From positions 282,971-346,970 of the forward strand of contig MNCI01037977.1 in NCBI GenBank assembly GCA_015680685.1: 64,000 nt of DNA, read 5' to 3'. The notes beneath the pieces were generated by a model that ran no database searches, was not told the DNA's origin, and was given only the letters and a program-made list of their open reading frames with translations. This document shows, in pieces, positions 43,886 through 54,565 of the stretch. The stretch comes from Gnetum montanum. Its lineage: Eukaryota > Streptophyta > Gnetopsida > Gnetales > Gnetaceae. Position 1 is the stretch's first letter. Each line of letters starts with the position of its first letter. Position numbers and translations under genes: made by a program.

Positions 43886-44092
43886 GCGTTGGTGGATATG
43901 GAGATTGACAAATGTTACTTTACGTGAAGCAATAAGACACAAGGCAAGGATCAGGTCTTGTCTAGAATCAACTAGGTATGAGTTAATTTGGAACTCTTGC
44001 TACATTTTCATATTCAAGTTTTGTGGAAGGAGCAGCAAGCATCGGACCACCATTCCATTGTCTATCGTTTGTGGTGGTAGCACAGAAAGCCT
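43886..44092 (+). pseudogene. L1 number 4, endonuclease C-terminus (left of element A)
   Basis: 'KARIRSCLES' and 'SDHHSIVYRLWW' are the end of an L1 endonuclease. Skipping element A and one copy of its duplication, the frame runs on at 56412 with 'PPHFQFECSWLHP', the usual RT linker. So 44092 and 56412 were adjacent. Confidence 0.7.
44088..44092. repeat. Target-site duplication (left) of element A
   Basis: AGCCT, repeated at 56407-56411. Confidence 0.85.
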
Positions 44093-44504
44093 TGTGACAT
44101 CCGAAAACATCAGTGGCTGGAACACCAAGAGGTCGTCGAGCATATAGCCTAACCCCCAATCTGTGGGAGGGCCATGCTGGAGAAAATGGAAACAGGGTGA
44201 CCTAAACAGTCTGGTCAATCAAACAAGGACTTACATGGTGTAACAATAACCGTTTGCAAAAGCCTGAAAATAGTATCGCAAATAAGCAAAAATACGTGTT
44301 AGCAGTGGGAAATGCAAGAAATTATGCTAAAATTTGAAACAAATACTAAAGGAAAATGAAACAAGAGTTTAGGTGAAGAAATGCACCATCCCAAGATTGG
44401 GGAACATGACTCATGATTAAACAATGTGTGAAATTGGTACACAGTGTCAGATAGGCACAGCAGGGCAACATGGCAGTGTGGTCACGCTCTCAAGGATGTT
44501 CAGA
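44093..44504 (-). repeat. Left LTR of element A (3' end part)
   Basis: About 410 bases match 54566-54977 in the same orientation, beginning TGTGACATC. Beyond 44504 the two LTRs no longer match. Confidence 0.85.
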
Positions 44505-44866
44505 GCTTGACAACCGGCGCAGGACACCCGTGGAACCCTTGTCCCATCCCGCTGTGTGAAACACACAAGAAACCTTTGTTACGCGACATGGGACACAAAG
44601 CACCCAAAACCCTCCCGATGCACTATGCTAAGCGGTACGTATAAAACCCTTGTCCCGTCCCGCCACATGGGACACAAAGAAAACCTTGCTTCATCCCACG
44701 ATGCTTAACACCCAGAAGCCCGTGACAAAACCCTCGCTTAGCACTGTGGCATAGGACACCCTCAAACCCTTTACATCATTAAAAGAAAAAAGAAAAAAAC
44801 ACACACAAGATCCATAGCGTGCACTCCCTCCCCAACCGCAGCAGTGGCGGCCATGGCACAGTGGCC
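44481..44866 (+). repeat. 386-bp inverted repeat, left arm
   Basis: Inverted copy of 47347-47732, starting GTCACGCTCTCAAGGATG and ending near GTGGCC. Includes TATAAAA at about 44640 and many 'CCTTGTCCC..CCC' phrases. Its first 24 bases overlap the LTR match. Confidence 0.85.
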
Positions 44867-46753
44867 GCAGAGTTTGACCTGCATTACATAGCACAGGCAT
44901 CCATAAAAGGTCAAGCAATAGCCGCCCAACTCACAACTTCACCCATAGACAATCAAGCAATGATAGATCCAGAATTCCCGGATGAGCATGTCAGCAGTAT
45001 AAGCCAAGTACCTACAAATTTCGAGGCCGTTTTACACTTTGATGGTGCTTCAACCACACAAGGTGGTAGTGCTGCTGCTATTATCACATTTCCCTCTAGA
45101 GAGATCTAACCCTTCACATACCACTTTGCATTTCTTTGTACAAACAACATGGCAGAATACAAAGGTCTCCTTAGAGGCATCTTAGCAGCTTAAGAGTTTG
45201 GAATTCAAAACATAGCAGTCCGAGGTGATTCACAACTAGTTATTAACCAAGTCACAGACGTGTACACTTGTAAAGCATAACATCTACAACCTTACTGTGA
45301 TTTGGCAAAACACTTGCTCAAACATTTTGCAAGCATAGATGTCCAACATATCCCCCGCAACGAAAATGTCATAGCTGATGCACTAGCTACTTTAGCCTTA
45401 AGCATATCGCCAAACATGTTCTCTACTTTGCCTGCTTCAATAGTGGATTGCACTGAACCTATAATTCCGCAACAAGCATCGCATCCATAGGTACAGCTGA
45501 TGCCCGAGAATGGTATGACGACATCAAGGCATACCTCCAACAAGGAGAGCCCCTACAAAACTTAACATCTACCCAAAAAGATGCAGTGCAAAAACGATCA
45601 CAACAGTACATCCTTGTAAGTGACAGTATCTTATGTCGTAGATCCTATGATGGGATATTGTTAACTTGTGTTAGCGGCAATGAAGCACAAAAGATCGTTG
45701 ACCAAGTCCATGAGGAACTATGTGGGGGTCATATAGCTCCTAGGGCAATGGCAGCAAAAATTAGACGTCTAGGCTATTACTGGACTTACATGGAGCGCGA
45801 TTGCGTTTCCAAGGTCAGGACATGTGACATGTGTCAACGACATGGGAACCTAATGCATGTGTCACCTACTGAACTGCATACTACGTAGATCACATGGCCA
45901 TTCCAACGTTGGGGGTTGGACATCATAGAACCTATAACACCTAAGTCTTCCGCAGGACACAACTTCATCATTACCGCAACTAAGTATTTCACAAAGTGGG
46001 TTGAAGCTATTCCCCTTAAGAAGATAACATCCCAGCAAGTTTGCAAATTCATCCTTGACAACATAGTGACCCGATTTGGTCTCCCCATGACTATAGTCAC
46101 AGACAATGGGCCACAATTTAGCAGTGCAGAAACCAAAGCCTTCTCTGAAAACCTTAGCATCAAACACTCTTTTTCGTCACCATACTACCCTCAAGCGAAC
46201 GGTCAAGCGGAGGCTACAAACAAGGTCATTGTCAACCTCCTGAAGAGGATGCTTAACGATAGCAAGCAACAATGGCACGAACAATTAGTCTACGCACTAT
46301 GGGCCTACCACACGACATGTAGAACCGCGACAAGTAAAACGCCATATAGTCTTGTGTACAGATCTGAAGCAATGTTGCCTCTTGAATTGTAGGTCCCGTC
46401 GCTCTACATGATCCTCTCGAACTACATGGATGAGGTTCAGAACAACGAGTTGAGAACCACTAGCCTCGACTCTATAGAGGAGGAGCGCATCCAAACGCTT
46501 AATCGCATCAAGTAGTACCAAAAGAAGCAACGGCAAAAGCATCGCCACAATCAACATCAACGCCCAATCAAGAAAGGGGACCTAGTCCTCAAGGCCATTT
46601 GAGAGCCTGCAAACAAATTCTCAGCCAACTAGGAAGGGCCCATTTTTGGTCACTAAGGTGTATGACAACGGAGCCTTCAAGCTTGCTGATCTAGATGGCA
46701 ATGACCTTGCCAATCCTATTAACCACTCGTACATGAAGCCATATTACACGTGA
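44867..46753 (+). pseudogene. Ty3/gypsy RNase H and integrase fragment
   Basis: Starts abruptly in the RT-RNase H linker ('FDLHYIAQASIKGQAIA'). RNase H: 'FDGASTTQGGSAAAI' (45045), 'NNMAEYKGLL', 'RGDSQLVINQ', 'IPRNENVIADALA', all four acidic positions present. Integrase: HHCC finger ('ELCGGHIAPR', 'CDMCQRHG', 45710-45845), core 'RWGLDIIEP', 'VTDNGPQF', 'NGQAEATNK' with the DDE triad intact (about 45915, 46100, 46210), then a short C-terminal domain ending TGA at 46751. A few CAG-to-TAG stops. Integrase would insert the cDNA. The plus orientation is opposite to element A, and the 5' pol is missing. Confidence 0.8.
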
Positions 46754-46789
46754 CATGCAATATTGCATCAACAATAAAAGCAAGGTAAG

Positions 46790-47100
46790 CGAACGTCCGC
46801 TATGACGTTAAACTGGTACAGAACATCCGCTATGACATTAAACTGGCACAGACATTCGCTATGACATTAAACTGGCATAGAATGTCCTTGGGCTATGACA
46901 TTAAACTGGCACCCATAACACGGTCCGCTATGACCTTAAACTGGCCATCCACCGTCCGCTACGATGTTAACCTAGCACAACGATCTGCTAGGACCTTAAA
47001 CTAGCATATCATGGTCCGCTCGAACCTTGAACTAGGATTACGGTCTGCTAGGACCTTAAACTAACACAACAGGCGGTCTACCAAGACCTAAAACTGGGTT
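46790..47100 (+). repeat. Tandem repeats of about 30-40 bp after integrase
   Basis: At least nine diverged copies of a unit containing 'GTCCGCTATGAC.TTAAACTGGCA'. Tandem repeats between integrase and 3' LTR are typical of Tat-lineage elements such as Ogre. Confidence 0.85.
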
Positions 47101-47346
47101 CGCGATTCAGCACCTACAGTCCAACATACATGGTCCTGCAAATAAGCGAGCGAGAATACTTCCAATCTTTTGTTGCCTGCCCACACCTCTCAAGTAGGAT
47201 GGGGTGAGACATTGCAGTTCCAGAATGAAGTTCACATCGTCAAGGAAAAACCCTCTGGGACATTTGCAACGTCGTCGTCCCTGACATTTTGCTGATCTTC
47301 CGAAGATGTCATTTGGCATCTCGCTGACCTTCCGAGCTATCGTCGT
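47101..47346. other. Unassigned segment before the right inverted arm
   Basis: No frame or repeat recognised. Confidence 0.5.
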
Positions 47347-47732
47347 GGCCACTATGCCACGGCCACCGCCATTGTGGCTAAGGAGGAGTGCACGCTATGG
47401 ATCTTGTGTGTGTTTTTTTCTTTTTCTTTTTTAATGATGTAAAGGGTTTGAGGGCATCCTGCGCCGTGGCGCTAAGCAAGGGTTTTGTCACGGGCTTTTG
47501 GGTGTTAAGCGTCGCGGGATGAAGCAAGGTTTTCTTTGTGTCCCACATGGTAGGATAGGGCAGGGGTTTTATACGTACCACTTAGCGTAGCGCATCGGGA
47601 GGGTTTTGGGAGCTCTGCGTCCCATGTCACGTAACAAAGGTTTCTTGTGTGTTCCACACGGCGGGACGGGACAAGGCTTCCACAAGTGTCCTGCGTCAAT
47701 TGTCAAGCTATGAACATCCTTGAGAGCGTGAC
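47347..47732 (-). repeat. 386-bp inverted repeat, right arm
   Basis: Inverted copy of 44481-44866, ending in CTTGAGAGCGTGAC at 47732. Flanking bases on the outer sides differ, with no target duplication. Confidence 0.85.
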
Positions 47733-47779
47733 TAAAAAGTTAGAAAAATTTTGGGACTGCTGCATTCTACATTTGGAAA

Positions 47780-48080
47780 ATTTTGCACATTTTGGCATTG
47801 TCACGCTCCCTAGGAGCATGACCAACACTTGGAAAATTTTTGCACATTTTGCCATTGTCACGCTCCTAGGGAGCGTGACCAACACTTAGAAATTTCTTTT
47901 TAATTTTTGCTAGTTCTTTTACAACTATCACACTCCCTGGGAGCGTGACCAACACTTACAAAAATTTTTCAAATTTTTTGTTAGTTGTTGCATGGTCGTC
48001 ACACTACATGGGAGCATCACAAACACTTAGAAAAAATTTTGTTTAGAAAGTGTTACGCTCTGCGGGAGCATGACCAACTA
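47780..48080. repeat. Tandem repeats with palindromic cores
   Basis: Five or six diverged copies of a 50-65-bp unit: TCACGCTCC(T)AGGGAGCGTGACC, then AACACTTAGAAAATTTTT. Each core is a near-perfect inverted repeat. Similar units lie in the right LTR at 55640-56350. Confidence 0.85.
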
Positions 48081-48188
48081 TTAGAAAATTTTTTTTATTT
48101 TTTCCTTTTTATGCATCGTTTGTCTATTACTTTTGTTGTTTTATTGCCCTTTTCCGATACTAATGTTTTCATTACCGTGGCATTGTAG

Positions 48189-50369
48189 GGTCCTACTAAA
48201 ACCTACCCTCGTCATGGTTGAACTAGTAGGGATCTTATGTTGTATGAGCAATCTCGTGCCCAATGTCCCTGCACCACATGCACGCATAGGACACCAGGTT
48301 GCTTGGTTTCGAGAGGGTGCCCAGGAATTCTTAGAATTCCTACTTCACCATTTTAGTGTGATGATATGGTCACACTTCTCCGTTGAAGCAACAGGTGTCC
48401 TAGTCGAAACGTTGTTGCTTGGGGCAAACCAAGGCATTTTAAAATTCATGTCGAATGAACCTGTTGAAAGCAAAGGGGCAAGGAGCTCGAGTTAGCACCC
48501 AAGAGGTCTCAAACCCTTGTCTTGGATCTGGGAGATGCCCAAGTTCAAGTGCTATCATAAATACAACATTGTATTCATTGCCCACCATGCAGGCACAGCC
48601 TTCCAGAACCCACCTGGAACAGTTTACTGCATTGGAGGGTGAGACCTATTGCGATGATGAATATTATTATTATTTATTTTATCTCATGACTTGGAATGCT
48701 TGTTGCTCTTTTGCCTATCACCAGATTTTTTGTTGATGAAGATGGCCTTTACAACAAACAAGGGACATTAGCCCTAGTCCAAATAGCCCTACAAGAGTTC
48801 TCATCCGCTGAGAACATGTGTGCTGGTGTCATAGGGCAAATTGGAGCGGACATGGCGAATTACCCTACTAAGTACTCCAAATCCTATGTGATGTGTTGGG
48901 ATCTCAGCTGGTTGGATGTTGAGTGGGCATCTCTAATACCCACTGTAGAAGAAGTTTCAGTCCAAGTACCGCCATTCCCCACACCGTTTGTGCCAAGTAA
49001 GTTGTGTCACTTATTTATTTTCATGCATTTTTGATTTTTACGTTTCCATCACGTTGCTAATTCTATTTTTGTTTACTGCAGCTGCAACCAAGTCCAGGGA
49101 GGTCACAATGAGTGTCTTAGGAAGCATTGAGGCCAATCTTCTTTTCAAGTATGGCGAGGTTGATGATTCACGGCGCTGGTTATGCCACAAAGCCCCAACA
49201 AGGATTACCCAAAACCTTCATTAGGCTAGGCTCATGGACCTCTTTTTGGTCATGAACCCAAGCATCCCGATAGCAGAGATGATTGCCCTTGTCAACTCTT
49301 TCACAGAGAATGCCGACTGTTTCTACACGTAGGTTCACAACATGCGGATGGTCTTTGAGATTACTGACGATCTCCTTTCAGATCTCTTTGGTGTCCCCTC
49401 TAAAGGTTTACCTATAGGTGAAAAGACTAACAAGGATTTAAACCACAAAGGGGACATTGAAGAGTGGCTGGGCACCGAGAAAGGCCGCAAGGGCATTCCC
49501 ATGAAGCTGGTAAAATTGTTGGTGGCCCAACACCTCTATCCCATCTTCCAAGCTTGCGCATTCCCCAAGCTACTTTCCCAAGGAAAAGTTCTTGGGGTAG
49601 ACCAAGCTTGGGTTATGAGGGACGTAATAAAGGAAGGGACACAATACAATTGGGCGAAATACCTTGCTAATGGTATGCAAGCCGAAATAATCAAACTTCG
49701 CAGCAACCTCAAGGCACGCTCTCATGTACATCTTGCCTTTTTTGTGGCATGCATGCGAAGGTTTGCGGAATTCCTAGTGGTCCGTGAAAACAGGCTATGG
49801 ATGGTGCAAGATTGCATCCAGATATCCAAGCCATGGATCCACCATCTATTCCGCACAACAAAGTCACAGGACCCCCCCCCCCCCCCCCCCCCAAAGGCTA
49901 TTGGTGAGTCCTTTTCAATAACCACCAAGGGCCAGGCAGGACCATCCTACCGTGTGCATGATAGTGTTGGAGAGGATCCTCCCATGAACATAGGCAACGC
50001 AGTGAGGGGGTCACGACTCATCACTGAGATGGTGAGATCAAAGATGCATATTAAGAAGCCTTGCCCCGCAGAGGTGCCCATGCACAAAGTTGAGGAAAGG
50101 GGGAAGAAGCTACGCCTTTGACTCAATGATGCACAATCAGAGTTTGCTGATAAGTATACATTTTTAGAGAAATGTTCTAACTCAAGTTTATGCAACATAG
50201 GAGAGGAAGAGGCCCCTGTTGTAGAAGAGGAGCCCTTAGCAAAAAATGTTCCTCAGCCTGAGAGACACATGACAAACAAAGACGCCACCAAAATCTTAAG
50301 GCAGCTCAAAGAGGAGGGGCTGCAATTCAAAGACGGTGGGTAGGAGCTTGGAACCGCCATTTTCATTAT

Positions 50370-50411
<42 letters not shown>

Positions 50412-51623
50412 GATGCTAACATGCTTTATCTTACAGCGGATGATGCTTCTACTAAGTGTCCTGAATCTACATCCACTTTCCGTTCACAACCGTGGGCGAA
50501 AACCCCAAACAATTTTGTCTTCATGCAAGGCATAGTGGATGATATGATTGACCGTTTGAAACAGATAGATCCTAAGATAGGTATGTTTGGATTATTGTTT
50601 TTTGTTGTTGTGTTGTTTTTGTTTTTACATTTGTCTTACAACTAATGTTTCCCCTCTTTGATGTAACAGCTTCACAACTCAAATGGGACCCACAAAGGGT
50701 GGTCCAAGTTGATGTTTTGCTTGAATTTCCTCCTGAGGTAGAACAAGTGCCTTGTCATATATATGACGAGGCAAGCAGATGCGCACTGTACTCAGCACGA
50801 TCACTGTGGGAGTGTAGCTGTGTGAATGAGGATCTCTGGAAATGAGTGCAAAAACTCAAACAACATAAGGCGAGCCAGGCAGCTCAACTAAAAGACTTGC
50901 AGTTGCGGTATGACTTCTTGGTGGCTTGCAATAAATCAGACAACAGCTAGCATACGGCTGTGGTTGATTACGCCAAATATTGGTCGGCCATTAGGGGAAA
51001 AAATGAGGCTACACGTGACCTCCTAGCTCAAAAGAACCAAGACTGGAAGGACTACAACGCCAAAGTATATGAGTGGGGACAGACTCAAAAGAACTACAAG
51101 TATCATTACAAAATGGAACACGTAGCCTATCGTAAGAAATACAGAGATGAGTCTGTGGAGCATCGAGGTCACGACCTATTCCTTGATGCCATTAGGACGA
51201 CACAGGCTTACAATAGGTTTGCAAAACACTTGGTGATCAATGAGTTCCCGGAGAGGGAAATTGTTGTTCCTTTTGGAGAGGTTACATCTGCTACATTTTC
51301 TCTAGGGCCACCCGTATGGACAGCCATGGAAAAAGGGAAGACCCTCGCAGGCGTTGACTTAGGAAAGGAGGATTGGGCAAATATGACAGAGGAGGAGATC
51401 CTCCGACGCTTAGAAGTTGCCCTCAACAGGATGCCCCCAGACGTGGATGTGGGCCCATCTTAGGTTGGTTAAATTTACTTTATTACTATCTATTTCATAA
51501 TAATTTCACATGTTACCCTCTTTATTGACTGGTTTATCGCTTTGTCTTTGTTTTGCGCAGGATCCAAGTGAAGACACAAGACCTAGTAGAGCAGCAGATA
51601 AAGATGGAGGGGAAGAACCTTAG
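48189..51623 (+). pseudogene. Six-exon accessory gene: HAD/FCP1-like domain plus plant-transposon-like domain
   Basis: Exons 48189-48638, 48725-48996, 49082-50335, 50437-50580, 50670-51463 and 51561-51623 (stop TAG). All five introns (85-101 bp) have GT/AG, most with pyrimidine tracts, one with TGCTAAC; phases all agree over about 990 codons. About six in-frame stops, each one C-to-T from CAG or CGA. Exons 1-2 resemble an NIF/FCP1-type HAD phosphatase ('AQEFLEFLLHHFSVMIWS', 'NPPGTVYC', 'VDEDGLYNKQGTLALVQ'), but the catalytic DxD site reads MVEL (48214-48225). Exon 3 has 'ITDDLLSDLFGVPSKG', like the Transposase_32-type domain. Exon 5 is coiled coil, Lys/Tyr rich. It lies antisense to gag. Its 5' end may have one more small exon before 48189. 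Confidence 0.7.
50371..50408. repeat. (CT)19 microsatellite inside an intron
   Basis: Lies in the polypyrimidine region of the intron 50336-50436, before TGCTAAC and the acceptor TTACAG. Confidence 0.95.
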
Positions 51624-51840
51624 CTTCCCATTAATATTCATTAAAATATTTGAGATGTAGCCCTATTGTTGGGCAATTTTGTATCTTTTGATATGGATGT
51701 AACCCTAAACTATGTATTTTGCTTACAATTTAATGAAAAACATTATACTTATTTTATCTCTCATTTTATCATTTTAACATGTAACTCAGTTGATATATTT
51801 CATTTTTTTTCTTTTTTACTTAGGATTTTCATTGATGTAA
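51624..51840 (+). other. 3' UTR-like flank of the accessory gene
   Basis: AT-rich sequence with AATATTCATTAAA and TTTAATGAAAAAC, plausible polyadenylation region. Confidence 0.4.
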
Positions 51841-51844
51841 TTAG

Positions 51845-52135
51845 GCCCTTGCGGGCCCCCATGTGATAGTTTAAGGCCATTTCGGGCCATTGCTAGTTTA
51901 AGGCCATTTCGAGTTATCGCTAGTTTAAGGCCATTTTAGGCCGTCGCTTCCTATGAAAGAGAGTTGGCTGCCGATTTTAGGCCTTGGCAGGCCATGGGAT
52001 AGTTTAAGGTCATTTCGGGCCATCGCTTCCTATGAAAGAGAGTTGGTTGCCGATTTTAGGCCTTGGCAGGTCATAGGATAGTTTAAGGCCATTTCAGGCC
52101 ATGTCGTAGTTTAACGCCATTTCGAGCATAGCCGC
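51845..52135. repeat. GGCC-rich tandem repeats
   Basis: Alternating copies of AGTTTAAGGCCATTTCGGGCC and GAGAGTTGGCTGCCGATTTT with AGGCCTTGGCAGGCC. Lies between the ends of the convergent accessory gene and gag. Confidence 0.85.
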
Positions 52136-54138
52136 AAAGGGGTCTCGAAGGATATCGTAATACCTCTCGTGGCATTTGCAAACATCCTCTGACATTTGCT
52201 TGTGTTGAATGTGCCCAACACTAAGCAGTTGATCCAAAAATTCTGATGGCTTGATCGGCAAAGGGGTATATTTTGAGCAATCCTTGCGCTCAAAGTTTGG
52301 CCTTGGTGGAGCTTGCCCTGTGACCATTGATGCGAGTTGGTTGGTTCCTGCATTACTAGAACCCAATGTTTTATTAGTATTGGTCAAGGCCTTAGGTGCC
52401 TTGGCCGCCTACTTGCTGTTGTTGGGCTTGGTTTCATCAGCCACAACTGCCATAGTGGTTGTCGTGGCTTTCCCCTTTTCCTTGTCTCTCTTTGCATGTG
52501 CATTCTTGTAGGCTATGTAAGTCAGATCCTTGTTGGCCTCTGCTACATCCTGTATGCTCTTTGTTTGAGCAAAAGCTTGGCTAAGGGAGCACAGGGCTAA
52601 ATAGTATAGCTTCGATTTAATGAAATCATTTACTATGCCTTTAAAAATGGCCAGCAGGTGGGTTTCAACAATTGGCTCACAAATCTCATTTAGAGAAGCG
52701 CTCCAATGTTGTATGAATTTTTGCACTGGCTCTAGTGCTTCTTGCTTAACGTTCATGAGCTGATCTAGCATGGCCTCCAGCTTCAAGTTGTACTTGAAGC
52801 AAGTTACGAACTGGCTTAACAACTCTTCCAAAGTTGAAATGGAAGCTCGAGGAAGCACATGATACCAATCTAAAGCTTTGCTGGTCAAAGACATGGCAAA
52901 AACACGAATAACTGCATGTGGCCACACTTGCAGTAATAAGGACTCAAAATGGAAAGTAACTAAGTGGGCATTTGGGTCACCCTCACCATTGTATTTCGTG
53001 AATTGGGGAAATTGGACCCCAAGAGGCAATGTGAGCAGAGGAATAGCGGGGCTAATGGGATCATCCTAATAGAAGTCCATTACATGGACTGTCTCTGAGT
53101 TGGCTGCTTTAGGTCGCCTAACCTCCTCAGTGAGGGTTTGGATAAGCTGGAACGCTTGGTCCAAACTCAGGGATGTTGCAAAGGATTGCATCAATTGAAA
53201 TGTTGGTGGGGTTGTCAGAGTGGCTACCGTTGGTGGTGCCGTCAAAGCGGCCCACAACCCCATAGTCGGTTGCACCATATGTGACGCTTGGTACATTTGC
53301 GGCTACGCATACTGCAGCATCTAAGACAATTGAACAGTAGGTAAAGAGGTTGGTGCCCACCATGCAGTTGAGGTTGGAGTTGTTGTTGGTGGTAGGACTG
53401 ATATGGCTGAAATGATATGAATATGACTCGTTTGTGGCTACGATATGGGCATGGTGTGTGCACATATGGCAATGTTGGTGTCACATACGCTAGCTGCAAA
53501 GGCTAAATAGACTGCAAGGAAATGACAAAGGGAGCAAGAGCAAAAGGTCTTGCATTCTATTGCGTAGATAGGATCGGGTGGCTAGCTACCATCCGCAAAG
53601 TTTTAGGCTGTAGAAGCATCACGGTTGTCTCAAAGGAGGCAGAAGACTATGATTGGTGTGGCAGGAATATAGAGGCAGACTGTGAGGCTGAGACATAGAG
53701 CAGGACACCAACATCAGAACAGGACTCGAACTCCTCTTGCCCATCTTGCGGGGGTTCATCATAGTTGGATGCCGAGTCTTGCTCTTTTAGCCCACTCATC
53801 CAGATATGTTGGTCCAAAATCCATTTGAAAGATTCAGTGAGCGATATGACTGCGCTAGGGGTAGGAAGGAACTCCCTTCCGTTTCGATGAATAATTTTGA
53901 AACTACGCTTTTCTTCCATTTCCTAGCAGTCCAATGGTAGGCCTGCTTGAACCTTTGCGCATAAAAAGTTGTATCGCTCATCATCAAGTACTGTGTGTTC
54001 AGGGGAATGGTACCGCAATCTAAGAGACTGTTGTTGTGGCCGCACTGGGCTAAGTGGTTGTTCGATGTCTGCCCTGTGTTGCGTGGGGTGGGCTAAGTCC
54101 ACGTTCAAGATGGCAGTTGCGATGCTAACAGGGTCCAT
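52094..54138 (-). pseudogene. gag of element A (Ty3/gypsy)
   Basis: Opens with ATG at 54138 after the right LTR and primer region. N-terminal 'MDPVSIATAIL', an acidic patch (about 53760), a Gln/His/Ser-rich stretch (53500-53130), then an open 206-codon capsid domain at 53029-52409 with 'FTKYNGEGDPNAHLVTFH', 'SKALDWYHVLPRASI' and 'FVTCFKYN', the Retrotrans_gag pattern. The C-terminus includes 'YTPLPIKPSEFLDQLL' at about 52260, the motif that precedes protease in Tat/Athila elements. Only about three stops are seen. No protease follows; the frame ends near 52094 in tandem repeats. Confidence 0.8.
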
Positions 54139-54542
54139 TTTCGTTTAAGTATATGAAATTTCAGATAAAACGGCTAAGTGTGAAAACTGTAAAGAAAACA
54201 GGCCAAAAATGGCAAAGTCTGGAAACACTAAAAAACGGTTATCTCTGTTGTTACACTTGTCACGCTTTAAGGGACTATTACGCTCACAGGGTGTCACACT
54301 CTACAGAACACTTAGAGCTTGATGCAATAGACAATTTGGGCTTTCTGTCCTACGGGGTTCCAAGGGAACCGTCAACTAGGACCAATCTGCACCAACTAGA
54401 ACATAGATAACTCTTGTGCTTGCCAATGATCCAGCTACTGCCATGGCAGGTCCACAAGGGTGTTACGTCTACGCTAGCTTGCTGCTAGTAACGAAGGTAC
54501 AGAAAGCACGTGGAACTACCTGTGGCACACAAAAGGAACAGG

Positions 54543-54560
54543 CAAGCCCTCCTAGTGCCA
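54543..54560 (-). promoter_or_regulatory. Possible primer-binding site of element A
   Basis: On the minus strand, five bases from the LTR, TGGCACTAGGAGGGCTTG starts with TGG as primer sites do. The plus-strand complement ends in CCA like a tRNA 3' end. I could not assign the tRNA. Confidence 0.4.
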
Positions 54561-54565
54561 AAAAC

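Noticed and set aside
44481-47732. Terminal-inverted-repeat DNA transposon (Mutator or foldback type) carrying pol
   Set aside because: No target duplications, no transposase, and the arms are LTR-like sequence overlapping the left LTR match.
47780-48080. Direct repeats with palindromic cores resembling a CRISPR array
   Set aside because: Plant nuclear context, drifting repeats, and the spacers are themselves repeated; the units recur inside an LTR.
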